64,000 nucleotides of DNA from the NCBI RefSeq assembly GCF_024505145.1, contig NZ_JANIAA010000044.1:1-64000 (forward strand). Reading direction: 5' to 3'. The notes under the pieces are model-generated. The model saw only the letters and a list, made by a program, of their open reading frames with translations. It made no database searches and was not told where the DNA came from. Numbering within the stretch: position 1 is the first letter of the stretch; every line of letters starts with the position of its first letter. Shown piece after piece: positions 25,939 through 33,923 of the stretch. This DNA is from Streptomyces rugosispiralis. GTDB lineage: Bacteria; Actinomycetota; Actinomycetes; Streptomycetales; Streptomycetaceae. Made by a program: the position numbers and the translations under genes.

Positions 25939-28743
25939 CTACGCGTCGCCGCCCGCCGGGCCGGGGTCGGCGGCGGACACGTCGAGGAGCTGGTAGCGGT
26001 CGATCGCCTGCTTGAGGGCCGAGCGGTCGATCTTGCCGTCGCGGGCGAGCTCCGTCAGGACGCCGAGCACGATCGACTCGGCGTCGATGTGGAAGAAGCG
26101 CCGCGCCGCGCCGCGGGTGTCGGCGAAGCCGAAGCCGTCCGCGCCCAGCGACTGGTACGTGCCGGGTACCCAGCGCGCGATCTGGTCGGGAACCGCACGC
26201 ATCCAGTCGGAGACGGCCACCTTCGGGCCCTCCGCGCCCGCGAGCTTCCGGGTGACGTACGGAACGCGCTGCTCCTCCTCCGGGTGGAGCAGGTTGTGCT
26301 CCTCCACCTCGATGGCGTCCCGGCGCAGCTCGTTCCAGGACGTGGCCGACCAGACGTCCGCCTTGACGTTCCAGTCCTCGGCCAGGACGCGCTGGGCTTC
26401 CAGGGCCCACGGCACCGCGACGCCGGAGGCGAGGATCTGGGCCGGTACGGAGCCCTTCTCGCCCTGCTGGTAGCGGTAGAGGCCCTTGAGGATGCCCTCG
26501 CGGTCCACGTTCGAAGGCTCGGCCGGGTGCTGGATCGGCTCGTTGTAGACGGTGAGGTAGTAGAAGACGTCCTCACTGTTCTCGCCGTACATCCGACGCA
26601 GACCGTCCTGGACGATATGGGCGATCTCGAAGCCGAACGCCGGGTCGTACGCGACGACCGCCGGGTTGGTCGAGGCCAGCAGCTGGGAGTGGCCGTCCGC
26701 GTGCTGGAGACCCTCACCGGTCAGCGTCGTACGACCGGCGGTCGCGCCCAGTACGAAGCCACGCGCCAGCTGGTCGGCCATCTGCCAGAACTGGTCACCG
26801 GTGCGCTGGAAGCCGAACATCGAGTAGAAGACGTAGACCGGGATCAGCGGCTCGCCATGCGTGGCGTACGCGGAGCCCGCCGCGATCAGCGAGGCCGTAC
26901 AGCCCGCCTCGGAGATGCCGTCGTGCAGCATCTGCCCGGTCGACGACTCCTTGTAGGCCAGCAGCAGCTCACGGTCGACCGACTCATACATCTGGCCCAG
27001 CGGCGAGTAGATCTTCGCCGAGGGGAAGAGCGAGTCCATGCCGAAGGTGCGGTACTCGTCGGGCGCGATCGGCACGAACCGCTTGCCGATCTCCTTGTCC
27101 CGCATCAGGTCCTTCAGCAGCCGGACGAACGCCATGGTGGTGGCGATCTGCTGCTGACCGGTGCCCTTCTTCAGCGTGGCGTAGGTCTTGTCGCCCGGCA
27201 GCCGCAGCGGCTTGGCGCGCACGACACGGGTCGGCGCGTAGCCGCCCAGCGCCTTGCGGCGGTCGTGCATGTACTGGATCTCCTCCGAGTCCCGGCCCGG
27301 GTGGTAGTACGGCGGGAGGCCGGACTCCAGCTCCTTGTCGGGGATCGGCAGGTGCAGCCGGTCGCGGAAGCGCTTGAGGTCGTCGACCGTCAGCTTCTTC
27401 ATCTGGTGGGTCGCGTTGCGGCCCTCGAAGTTCGGGCCGAGCGTCCAGCCCTTGACGGTCTGCGCGAGGATCACCGTCGGCTGGCCCTTGTGGGCCTTGG
27501 CCGCCGAGTACGCCGCGTAGATCTTCTTGTGGTCGTGACCGCCGCGGCCCAGGTGCAGGATCTGGTCGTCGGTCATGCCCTCGACCATCTTGCGCAGCCG
27601 CTGGTCGTCACCGAAGAAGTGGTCGCGGATATAGGAGCCGGTCTCGGTCGCGTACGTCTGGAACTGACCGTCCGGCGTCGTGTTCAGCCGGTTGACCAGG
27701 ATGCCGTCGCGGTCCTGCGCCAGCAGCGGGTCCCAGGTGCGGTCCCAGACCAGCTTGATCACGTTCCAGCCGGCGCCGCGGAACTGCGACTCCAGCTCCT
27801 GGATGATCTTGCCGTTGCCGCGCACCGGGCCGTCGAGCCGCTGGAGGTTGCAGTTGACCACGAAGGTCAGGTTGTCCAGGCCCTCACGGGCGGCCAGGGA
27901 GAGCTGGCCGAGCGACTCCGGCTCGTCCATCTCGCCGTCGCCCAGGAACGCCCAGACGTGGGAGTTGGAGGTGTCGGCCACGCCGCGCGCCTCCATATAG
28001 CGGTTCATCCGCGCCTGGAAGATCGCGCCGAGCGGGCCCAGGCCCATGGAGACCGTCGGGAACTCCCAGAAGTCCGGCATCGACCGCGGGTGCGGGTAGC
28101 TGGACAGCGCGTGACCGAGCTTGGACTTCTCCTGACGGAATCCGTCCAGGTGGTCCTCGCTCAGCCGGTCGAGGAGGAAGGCGCGGGCGTAGATGCCGGG
28201 GGAGGCATGGCCCTGAAAGAAGATCTGGTCGCCGCTGTCGTGGTCCTTGCCGCGGAAGAAGTGGTTGAAGCCCACGTCGTACAGCGAGGCGGACGAGGCG
28301 AAGGTGGCGATGTGGCCACCGACCCCGATACCCGGGCGCTGCGCCCGGGAGACCATCACCGCCGCGTTCCAGCGGGTCGCGTTGAGGACCTTGCGCTCGA
28401 TCTCCTCGTTGCCCGGGAAGAACGGCTCGTCCTTGGTGGCGATGGTGTTGACGTAGTCCGTGCTGCGCATCTCGGGCACGGCGACGCGCTTCTCACGGGC
28501 GCGCTCGATCAGGCGAAGCATCAGGTAGCGGGCACGTTCCCGGCCTCGCTCATCGACGGCTGCGTCGAGCGAGTCGAGCCATTCCTGGGTCTCTTCGGGA
28601 TCGAAGTCCGGGACCTGGCTGGGAAGGCCGCCAATGATGATCGGGTTGCGATCGGATCCGGAAGCCACGCTATTCCTTCGCTTTTCGGTCGTGCTGTGCA
28701 CGGACATGGATTCGTGCTCTGCTGCTGTCGCGCCGTTCTCCAT
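25939..28743 (-). CDS. aceE: Pyruvate dehydrogenase E1 component, homodimeric type
   Basis: 934 residues from ATG 28743. E1 decarboxylates pyruvate with thiamine diphosphate and passes the acetyl group to lipoyl-E2, feeding acetyl-CoA to the TCA cycle and to fatty acid synthesis. The thiamine motif is GDGEMDEPE followed by LTFVVNCNLQRLDGPV near residues 270-310. Conserved blocks GHIATFASSASLYDVGFNHFFRG and HADGHSQLLAS are present. Two starts are supported: ATG 28743 with GAGG upstream, and GTG 28668 with AAGGA upstream, which gives ASGSDRNPIIIGG and about 909 residues, the usual actinobacterial start. E2 and E3 genes are not in the window. Divergent from DUF3052. Confidence 0.96.
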   Translation of the reverse strand: MENGATAAEHESMSVHSTTEKRRNSVASGSDRNPIIIGGLPSQVPDFDPEETQEWLDSLDAAVDERGRERARYLMLRLIERAREKRVAVPEMRSTDYVNTIATKDEPFFPGNEEIERKVLNATRWNAAVMVSRAQRPGIGVGGHIATFASSASLYDVGFNHFFRGKDHDSGDQIFFQGHASPGIYARAFLLDRLSEDHLDGFRQEKSKLGHALSSYPHPRSMPDFWEFPTVSMGLGPLGAIFQARMNRYMEARGVADTSNSHVWAFLGDGEMDEPESLGQLSLAAREGLDNLTFVVNCNLQRLDGPVRGNGKIIQELESQFRGAGWNVIKLVWDRTWDPLLAQDRDGILVNRLNTTPDGQFQTYATETGSYIRDHFFGDDQRLRKMVEGMTDDQILHLGRGGHDHKKIYAAYSAAKAHKGQPTVILAQTVKGWTLGPNFEGRNATHQMKKLTVDDLKRFRDRLHLPIPDKELESGLPPYYHPGRDSEEIQYMHDRRKALGGYAPTRVVRAKPLRLPGDKTYATLKKGTGQQQIATTMAFVRLLKDLMRDKEIGKRFVPIAPDEYRTFGMDSLFPSAKIYSPLGQMYESVDRELLLAYKESSTGQMLHDGISEAGCTASLIAAGSAYATHGEPLIPVYVFYSMFGFQRTGDQFWQMADQLARGFVLGATAGRTTLTGEGLQHADGHSQLLASTNPAVVAYDPAFGFEIAHIVQDGLRRMYGENSEDVFYYLTVYNEPIQHPAEPSNVDREGILKGLYRYQQGEKGSVPAQILASGVAVPWALEAQRVLAEDWNVKADVWSATSWNELRRDAIEVEEHNLLHPEEEQRVPYVTRKLAGAEGPKVAVSDWMRAVPDQIARWVPGTYQSLGADGFGFADTRGAARRFFHIDAESIVLGVLTELARDGKIDRSALKQAIDRYQLLDVSAADPGPAGGDA

Positions 28744-28746
28744 CGT

Positions 28747-28759
28747 GTACCTCGGGTAC
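28747..28759. promoter_or_regulatory. GTACC-TCG-GGTAC palindrome at the aceE start
   Basis: Perfect 5-bp arms lie 4 bp before the upstream aceE ATG. The 397 bp between aceE (28743) and DUF3052 (29141) hold no gene, and should contain the two divergent promoters; I could not fix their -10/-35 boxes with confidence. Confidence 0.35.
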
Positions 28760-29140
28760 GGGATACGTCACCTCTACCGAGTGGTAACCATCACCAGGTG
28801 AGACGGGCGCTCCGGCGTGCCGTCTCAACGGCGACGGCCGAATCGCAACCTTACGCCCACGACCGGGGTCGTCTGCGTACGACCGTTCGGCACGGGAGCG
28901 GCGTAGGGTGGCTAGACACACACGTAAGCCGGACATCCTCGGGCAATCCGGTCTGCCGCGCGCTGTTGTGTGTCGTTCCTCCATGATGGGAGTTGCGGCG
29001 ACACGTCAACGTTTGGGCGGGATCGCTGGCCGGGTACTTGCGCGATCCGCCCGGCCCGTGTGGACTACGCCCAAGCCCTCGCGTACGCGCGCGGGACCCA
29101 CAGACTCGAAGAGTGAATGCAAGATGACAGGAGGCAATCC

Positions 29141-29581
29141 GTGAGCGCGACCGCGGACCACGCGGAGGAGCGGACCAACCCTGCCGCGAGGCTGGGTTTC
29201 CAGCCCGAGCAGGTGGTCCAGGAGATCGGCTACGACGACGATGTCGACCAGGAGCTCCGCGAGTCCATCGAGGAGATCACCGGCCAGGAGCTCGTCGACG
29301 AGGAGTACGACGATGTGGCCGACGCCGTTGTGCTGTGGTTCCGGGAGGACGACGGCGATCTGACGGACGCGCTGGTGGACGCCATCCAGATGATCGACGA
29401 CGGCGCACCGGTCTGGCTGCTGACGCCCAAGACCGGCCGTGACGGCTATGTCGAGCCGAGCGACATCAATGAGGCGGCGACTACTGCCGGCCTGTCCCAG
29501 ACCAAGAGCTTCAACGCGGGCAAGGACTGGACGGGCAGCCGTCTGGTCACACCCAAGGCCGCGCGCAGCGGCAAGCGCTGA
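29141..29581 (+). CDS. DUF3052 domain-containing protein
   Basis: 146 residues. GTG 29141 has AGGAGG at 29129-29134; an upstream ATG at 29117 overlaps that site and is rejected. Acidic cytoplasmic protein with AARLGFQPEQVVQEIGYDDDVD, DVADAVVLWFREDDGDL and APVWLLTPKTGRDGYVEPSDINEAATTAGL, which match the actinobacterial DUF3052 family. The family is conserved next to aceE in Streptomyces from memory; its function is unknown. Followed by a strong terminator. Confidence 0.88.
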   Translation: MSATADHAEERTNPAARLGFQPEQVVQEIGYDDDVDQELRESIEEITGQELVDEEYDDVADAVVLWFREDDGDLTDALVDAIQMIDDGAPVWLLTPKTGRDGYVEPSDINEAATTAGLSQTKSFNAGKDWTGSRLVTPKAARSGKR

Positions 29582-29600
29582 GGCCGGCGGATCCACACTC

Positions 29601-29638
29601 CAGAGCCCCCCTCCGTTCCCTTACGGAGGGGGGCTCTG
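29601..29638 (+). terminator. 16-bp stem terminator after DUF3052
   Basis: CAGAGCCCCCCTCCGT (29601-29616) pairs perfectly with ACGGAGGGGGGCTCTG (29623-29638) around a 6-nt loop. Confidence 0.85.
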
Positions 29639-29663
29639 AGCGTAGGCTGGGCCGCGCACCACA

Positions 29664-29715
29664 TGATCAATTCAAACCTTGATCAATTCAATCGTTGATC
29701 ATGTCGAACATGATC
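29664..29715. promoter_or_regulatory. TGATC-type 16-bp iterons upstream of ahpE
   Basis: TGATCAATTCAA occurs at 29664 and 29680; TGATCA at 29696 and TGATC at 29711 continue the 15-16 bp phase. The stretch is strikingly AT-rich and contains ATCAA/TTGAT inverted halves. It ends 30 bp before the ahpE start, which is the expected operator and promoter position. Confidence 0.55.
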
Positions 29716-29744
29716 TTCCGAACGTGAGCGAAGGGATGGCTCCC

Positions 29745-30203
29745 ATGGCGATAGAGGTCGGCGCGAAGGCCCCTGACTTCCAGCTGAAGAACCAGCACGG
29801 TGAGTCGGTCAGGCTCTCCGACTTCCGGGGCGAGAAGAGCGTCGTGCTGCTCTTCTACCCGTTCGCCTTCACCGGCGTGTGCACCGGCGAGCTGTGCGCG
29901 CTCCGCGACGAGCTGCCGCAGTTCGTCAACGACGACGTCCAGCTGCTGGCGGTCTCCAATGACTCGCCCTTCAGCCTGCGGGTCTTCGCCGAGCAGGAGG
30001 GCCTCGGGTACCCCCTGCTGTCGGACTTCTGGCCGCACGGCGAGGCCAGCCGCGCCTACGGCGTCTTCGACGAGGAGAAGGGCTGCGCGGTGCGCGGCAC
30101 CTTCGTGATCGACAAGGAGGGCGTGGTGCGCTGGACGGTCGTCAACGGCCTGCCCGACGCCCGGGACCTCAACGACTACGTCAAGGCCCTGGAGGCCCTG
30201 TAG
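29745..30203 (+). CDS. ahpE: AhpE-type peroxiredoxin
   Basis: 152 residues from ATG 29745, preceded by AAGGG; ATG 29736 overlaps that site. It matches the one-Cys AhpE type known from Mycobacterium: peroxidatic Cys46 in FAFTGVCTGELC, the supporting LLFYPFAFTG strand, LLSDFWPHGEASRAYGVFDEEKG and RGTFVIDKEGVVRW. It reduces hydrogen peroxide, organic peroxides or peroxynitrite at the expense of a thiol reductant such as mycothiol or mycoredoxin. A second Cys at residue 51 is not usual for one-Cys members. Directly upstream of the Ter stress genes. Confidence 0.9.
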   Translation: MAIEVGAKAPDFQLKNQHGESVRLSDFRGEKSVVLLFYPFAFTGVCTGELCALRDELPQFVNDDVQLLAVSNDSPFSLRVFAEQEGLGYPLLSDFWPHGEASRAYGVFDEEKGCAVRGTFVIDKEGVVRWTVVNGLPDARDLNDYVKALEAL

Positions 30204-30227
30204 CCAAGGCCCCCGAAACCCTGTAGT
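30182..30227. repeat. 23-bp tandem duplication over the ahpE stop codon
   Basis: 30182-30204 and 30205-30227 match at 18 of the first 22 positions. Each copy ends with CCCTGTAG, so the real TAG (30201-30203) is followed 23 bp later by a second TAG. Confidence 0.75.
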
Positions 30228-30327
30228 GGTCGGGAACCGCTCACTAGGATCGACGCGTTGATCCTGATGGGAAACCTTTGATGAAGGGGCACGCAGTGCT
30301 CCTGACGAACCTTTTTTGGGAGGACTC

Positions 30328-30903
30328 GTGGGAGTCAGCCTCAGCAAGGGCGGCAACGTCTCGCTGACCAAGGAAGCCCCGAACCTGACCGCGGTCGTCG
30401 TAGGTCTCGGCTGGGACGCCCGTACCACCACGGGCACGGACTTCGACCTCGACGCCAGCGCCCTGCTGACCAACGCCGAGGGCAAGGTCGGCAACGACCA
30501 GAACTTCGTCTTCTTCAACAACCTCAAGAGCCCCGACGGCTCCGTGGAGCACACCGGTGACAACCTCACCGGTGAGGGCGAGGGCGACGACGAGCAGATC
30601 AAGGTGAACCTGGCGGGTGTCCCCGCCGATGTCGCCAAGATCGTCTTCCCGGTGTCGATCTACGACGCCGAGACCCGTCAGCAGAGCTTCGGCCAGGTGC
30701 GCAACGCCTTCATCCGCGTGGTGAACCAGGCCGACGGCAACGAGCTCGCCCGCTACGACCTCTCCGAGGACGCCTCGACCGAGACCGCCATGGTCTTCGG
30801 CGAGCTGTACCGGAACGGCGCGGAGTGGAAGTTCCGCGCCATCGGACAGGGGTACGCCTCGGGTCTGCGCGGTATCGCGCAGGACTTCGGCGTCAACGTC
30901 TGA
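30328..30903 (+). CDS. TerD family protein (copy 1)
   Basis: 191 residues; GTG 30328 follows GGGAGG at 30318-30323. TerD proteins are calcium-binding beta-sandwich proteins of the tellurium/stress-response (Ter) systems. Conserved elements: SLSKGGNVSLTKEAPNLTAVVVGLGWDAR, the acidic metal site DFDLDASALL, NFVFFNNLKSPDGSVEHTGDNLTGEGEGDDE, and GQVRNAFIRVVNQADGNELARYDLSEDAS. Cytoplasmic. About 75% identical by eye to the next TerD (copy 2), so the pair is a tandem duplication. A hairpin between them may tune their ratio. Confidence 0.94.
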   Translation: MGVSLSKGGNVSLTKEAPNLTAVVVGLGWDARTTTGTDFDLDASALLTNAEGKVGNDQNFVFFNNLKSPDGSVEHTGDNLTGEGEGDDEQIKVNLAGVPADVAKIVFPVSIYDAETRQQSFGQVRNAFIRVVNQADGNELARYDLSEDASTETAMVFGELYRNGAEWKFRAIGQGYASGLRGIAQDFGVNV

Positions 30904-30960
30904 GCGACGTCCGAGCAGGCCGTCGAAGGCCGCCGAAGGCCGTCGACAGGGCAATCATTC

Positions 30961-31004
30961 CGGCGCCGCACCCCCCGCGCCCCAGGGGCAGGGGTGCGGC
31001 GCCG
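30961..31004 (+). terminator. Hairpin between the two tandem terD genes
   Basis: CGGCGCCGCACCCC (30961-30974) pairs with GGGGTGCGGCGCCG (30991-31004). It lies 57 bp after the copy 1 stop and 43 bp before the copy 2 start; it may be a terminator or an attenuator. Confidence 0.65.
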
Positions 31005-31046
31005 GACGCGTATCACCCACGCAACACCCGGGGAGGAAACAGCATC

Positions 31047-31622
31047 ATGGGCGTCACACTCGCCAAGGGGGGCAATGTCTCCCTCTCCAAAGCCGCTCCG
31101 AATCTCACACAGGTGCTCATCGGCCTGGGCTGGGACGCGCGCTCCACCACCGGAGCGCCGTTCGACCTCGACGCCAGCGCCCTGCTGTGCCGGTCGGGGC
31201 GGGTGCTCGGCGATGAGTACTTCATCTTCTACAACAACCTCAAGAGCCCCGAGGGCTCCGTCGAGCACACCGGCGACAACCTCACCGGCGAGGGCGAGGG
31301 TGACGACGAGTCCCTGCTGATCGATCTGGGCAAGGTCCCGGCCGAGGTCGACAAGATCGTCTTCCCGGTCTCCATCCATGAGGCCGAGGCCAGGCGCCAG
31401 ACGTTCGGGCAGGTCAGCAACGCCTTCATCCGGGTGGTGAACCAGGCGGACGGCCAGGAGCTGGCCCGCTACGACCTCTCCGAGGACGCCTCCGGCGAGA
31501 CCGCGATGATCTTCGGCGAGGTCTATCGCTACGGCGGCGAATGGAAGTTCAGGGCCGTGGGGCAGGGGTACGCGTCGGGTCTGCGAGGCATCGCTCTAGA
31601 CTTCGGAGTCAACGTTTCGTAA
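31047..31622 (+). CDS. TerD family protein (copy 2)
   Basis: 191 residues; ATG 31047 follows GGGGAGGAAA. Same architecture as copy 1: GVTLAKGGNVSLSKAAPNLT, PFDLDASALLCRSGRV with an extra Cys, YFIFYNNLKSPEGSVEHTGDNLTGEGEGDDE, GQVSNAFIRVVNQADG. The acidic GDDE segment and the DFDLD-type site supply calcium ligands. Followed 51 bp later by the TerC-like gene on the same strand. A longer open frame upstream is non-coding carry-over from the copy 1 region. Confidence 0.94.
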   Translation: MGVTLAKGGNVSLSKAAPNLTQVLIGLGWDARSTTGAPFDLDASALLCRSGRVLGDEYFIFYNNLKSPEGSVEHTGDNLTGEGEGDDESLLIDLGKVPAEVDKIVFPVSIHEAEARRQTFGQVSNAFIRVVNQADGQELARYDLSEDASGETAMIFGEVYRYGGEWKFRAVGQGYASGLRGIALDFGVNVS

Positions 31623-31673
31623 AACCGCGTAAAGCGCGCGGGGGAGACCTTACGACGAAGGATTGGGTAGGCA

Positions 31674-32867
31674 GTGCTCCTCAAAACCTTTGGTTGGTCG
31701 TTCGCCGTCACGGCGATCGGTCTGGCCCTGGCCGGCGTCCTCTGGGGGTGGCAGGGGCTCGCCATCGTCGGGATCCTCTCGATCCTGGAGATCTCGCTCT
31801 CATTCGACAACGCGGTCATCAACGCGGGCATTCTGCGCAAGATGAACGCCTTCTGGCAGAAGATCTTCCTGACCGTCGGCATCCTGATCGCCGTCTTCGG
31901 TATGCGGCTGGTCTTCCCGGTGATCATCGTCGCCGTCACGGCCAAGATGAGCCCCATCGAGGCCGTCAATCTGGCGATCAACGACAAGGACAAGTACGAG
32001 CACCTGGTCACGGCGGCGCATCCGGCGATCGCGGCCTTCGGTGGGATCTTCCTGCTGATGATCTTCCTCGACTTCATCTTCGAGGAGCGGGACATCAGGT
32101 GGCTGGGGTGGCTGGAGAAGCCGCTCGCCAAGCTGGGCAAGCTGGACACGTTCTCGATCGTGGTCGCCCTGCTCGTGCTGCTGATCACCGCCACCACCGT
32201 GGCCACCGACGTGGCCCACGGCGGCGGTGACAAGACCGCCACCGTCCTGTTGTCCGGCGTCGCCGGTCTGCTCACGTATCTGATCGTCGGCGGCATCTCC
32301 GGCTACTTCGAGGACAAGCTCGAAGAGGAGGAGGACGAAGACGAGGACGACGAGGCCGGTGAGGCCGGGGGCGAGGGCGACGAGGAGGCGAAGGCCGCCC
32401 CGAACGCCCAGCTCAACGGCAGCGGCGGCGGTGGCTCCGGTGGCACCTCCGTGATGGGCCTGGCCGGCAAGGCCGCGTTCTTCCTCTTCCTCTACCTCGA
32501 GGTCATCGACGCGTCCTTCTCCTTCGACGGGGTCATCGGCGCCTTCGCGGTCACCAACGACATCTTCGAGATGGCGCTGGGTCTGGGCATCGGCGCCATG
32601 TACATCCGGTCGCTGACCGTCTTCCTGGTCCGCAGGGGCACCCTGGACGACTACGTCTACCTGGAGCACGGCGCGCACTACGCGATCGGCGCGCTCGCCG
32701 TGATCCTGCTGGTCACGATCAAGTACGAGATCAACGAGGTCATCACCGGCCTGGTGGGCGTGGTGCTGATCGCCGCCTCGTACTGGTCCTCGGTTCGGCG
32801 CAACCGCCGGGAGGCGGCCGCCGGGGAGGACTCGGAGGCCAAGACGGAAGTCACTTCCGGAGTCTGA
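31674..32867 (+). CDS. TerC-like DUF475 integral membrane protein
   Basis: 397 residues from GTG 31674. Eight or more hydrophobic segments; the TerC signature is the charged motif inside the membrane LEISLSFDNAVINAGIL near residue 40 and its repeat YLEVIDASFSFDGVIGAFAVTND near residue 280, which place Asp/Glu residues for metal ions. Between the halves (residues 214-262) is an acidic stretch (EEEEDEDEDDEAGEAGG) followed by a Gly/Ser linker, longer than in typical DUF475 proteins. TerC forms the membrane part of Ter complexes and is implicated in metal ion handling. Follows the terD pair, likely in the same transcript. Confidence 0.92.
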   Translation: MLLKTFGWSFAVTAIGLALAGVLWGWQGLAIVGILSILEISLSFDNAVINAGILRKMNAFWQKIFLTVGILIAVFGMRLVFPVIIVAVTAKMSPIEAVNLAINDKDKYEHLVTAAHPAIAAFGGIFLLMIFLDFIFEERDIRWLGWLEKPLAKLGKLDTFSIVVALLVLLITATTVATDVAHGGGDKTATVLLSGVAGLLTYLIVGGISGYFEDKLEEEEDEDEDDEAGEAGGEGDEEAKAAPNAQLNGSGGGGSGGTSVMGLAGKAAFFLFLYLEVIDASFSFDGVIGAFAVTNDIFEMALGLGIGAMYIRSLTVFLVRRGTLDDYVYLEHGAHYAIGALAVILLVTIKYEINEVITGLVGVVLIAASYWSSVRRNRREAAAGEDSEAKTEVTSGV

Positions 32868-32926
32868 GCGCCGGGAGTCCGGCCGCCGGGAGTGTGACCC
32901 GGCGGCGTTTGAGGAACGCTCTGAGC

Positions 32927-32962
32927 GGGGCGGCCGAGGTCTTCCGACCTCCCGGCCGCCCC
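32927..32962 (+). terminator. Hairpin terminator after the TerC-like gene
   Basis: GGGGCGGCCGAGGTC (32927-32941) pairs with 32946-32962 (GACCTC, two unpaired C, GGCCGCCCC). Confidence 0.7.
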
Positions 32963-33073
32963 GCGGCGGTTGAACGGCTGGACGGCGGCTTGTGGGGCTG
33001 TTTCCCGGGCAGTCTTTGGGCAGCCTCTGGGCAGCCTCAAGGTGGCGAGCGACGAAGGGTGGGGGTGCGCACC

Positions 33074-33802
33074 ATGGCGTTCTGGAACAACTGGGGACGG
33101 TCCGCATGGCGTCAGTTCGACAGTGGTGACGCGTCCGGTGTGGTCGAGCTGACCAAGCGGCATGCGTCGATCTCGCTGACCAAACAGGGGGCCGCCACCG
33201 GCAATCTGCGCATCAACCTCTCCTGGCAGATGCGCACCTCGGACTTCAACAGCAGGTCGCGGCGTGGCTCGCTGCGCCATCCGCTGCAGATGTTCAAGCC
33301 CGAGCCGGTGCAGGCCCAGGGACCCGCGTTGGTCAATGTCGACCTCGACCTCGCGGTGATGTACGAGCTGAAGAGCGGCTCCAAGGGCGTGGTGCAGCCG
33401 CTGGGCGAGTTCTTCGGCAATCTCAACGAGGCGCCGTACATCAAGCTCAGCGGCGACGACCGGTTCGGCTCCGGGTCCGGTGAGACGGTCTACGTCAACA
33501 TGGACCACAAGGACGACATCAAGCGACTGCTCGTCTTCGTCTACATCTACGACGGCACCCCAGCCTTCGACCGCACCCACGGCCTGGTCACGCTCTATCC
33601 GAGCAATGGGCCGCGGGTGGAGATCGCGCTCGACGAGCGCGCCCCGCAGGCGCGCTCCTGCGCCGTCGTGCTGATCGAGAACGTCAAGGGCGAGATGATG
33701 GTCCGCCGCGAGGTGAAGTACGTCTACGGCTTCCAGGCGGAGCTGGACCGGCTGTACGGCTGGGGCCTCCAGTGGGGCCGGGGCTACAAGTCCAAGGTGT
33801 GA
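33074..33802 (+). CDS. TerD-related tellurium resistance protein (divergent member)
   Basis: 242 residues; ATG 33074 follows AGGGTGGGGG. Starts MAFWNNWGRSAWRQFDSGDASGVVELTKR, an N-terminal extension not found in the other TerD copies, then ISLTKQGAATGNLRINLSW as the TerD first strand. The acidic site is VNVDLDLAVMYELKSGSKGVV and the later LSGDDRFGSGSGETVYVNMDHKDDIKRLLVFVYIYDG resembles the TerD stress domain. Ends YGFQAELDRLYGWGLQWGRGYKSKV. Probably a regulatory or scaffold member of the Ter complex. A GGGCAGCCTC repeat precedes it at about 33008-33045. Confidence 0.88.
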   Translation: MAFWNNWGRSAWRQFDSGDASGVVELTKRHASISLTKQGAATGNLRINLSWQMRTSDFNSRSRRGSLRHPLQMFKPEPVQAQGPALVNVDLDLAVMYELKSGSKGVVQPLGEFFGNLNEAPYIKLSGDDRFGSGSGETVYVNMDHKDDIKRLLVFVYIYDGTPAFDRTHGLVTLYPSNGPRVEIALDERAPQARSCAVVLIENVKGEMMVRREVKYVYGFQAELDRLYGWGLQWGRGYKSKV

Positions 33803-33843
33803 CCCCGGCTCGCCCCGCGGCCCCGCCCCCGTCCGTCTTTATA

Positions 33844-33923
33844 GGTCCTCATGGGCCCTCATGGGTCCTTACCGGTCCTTACCGGTCCTTGTAGGTCCTT
33901 GTAGGTCCTTGTAGGTCCTCATC
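33844..33923. repeat. Eight copies of a 10-bp repeat spanning the stop of the fourth terD
   Basis: GGTCC-starting units of exactly 10 bp begin at 33844, 33854 and so on to 33914 (types GGTCCTCATG, GGTCCTTACC, GGTCCTTGTA). The minus-strand TGA of the terD gene (33919-33921) is in the last unit. A period of 10 is not a multiple of 3, so gain or loss of a unit on the coding side would shift the reading frame. Confidence 0.9.

Noticed and set aside
26089..28986. 965-residue plus-strand frame opposite aceE
   Set aside because: No recognisable domain; aceE on the minus strand is unambiguous.
28908..29144. 78-residue gene before DUF3052
   Set aside because: Lies in the divergent promoter region, overlaps the DUF3052 start site and has no ribosome binding site.
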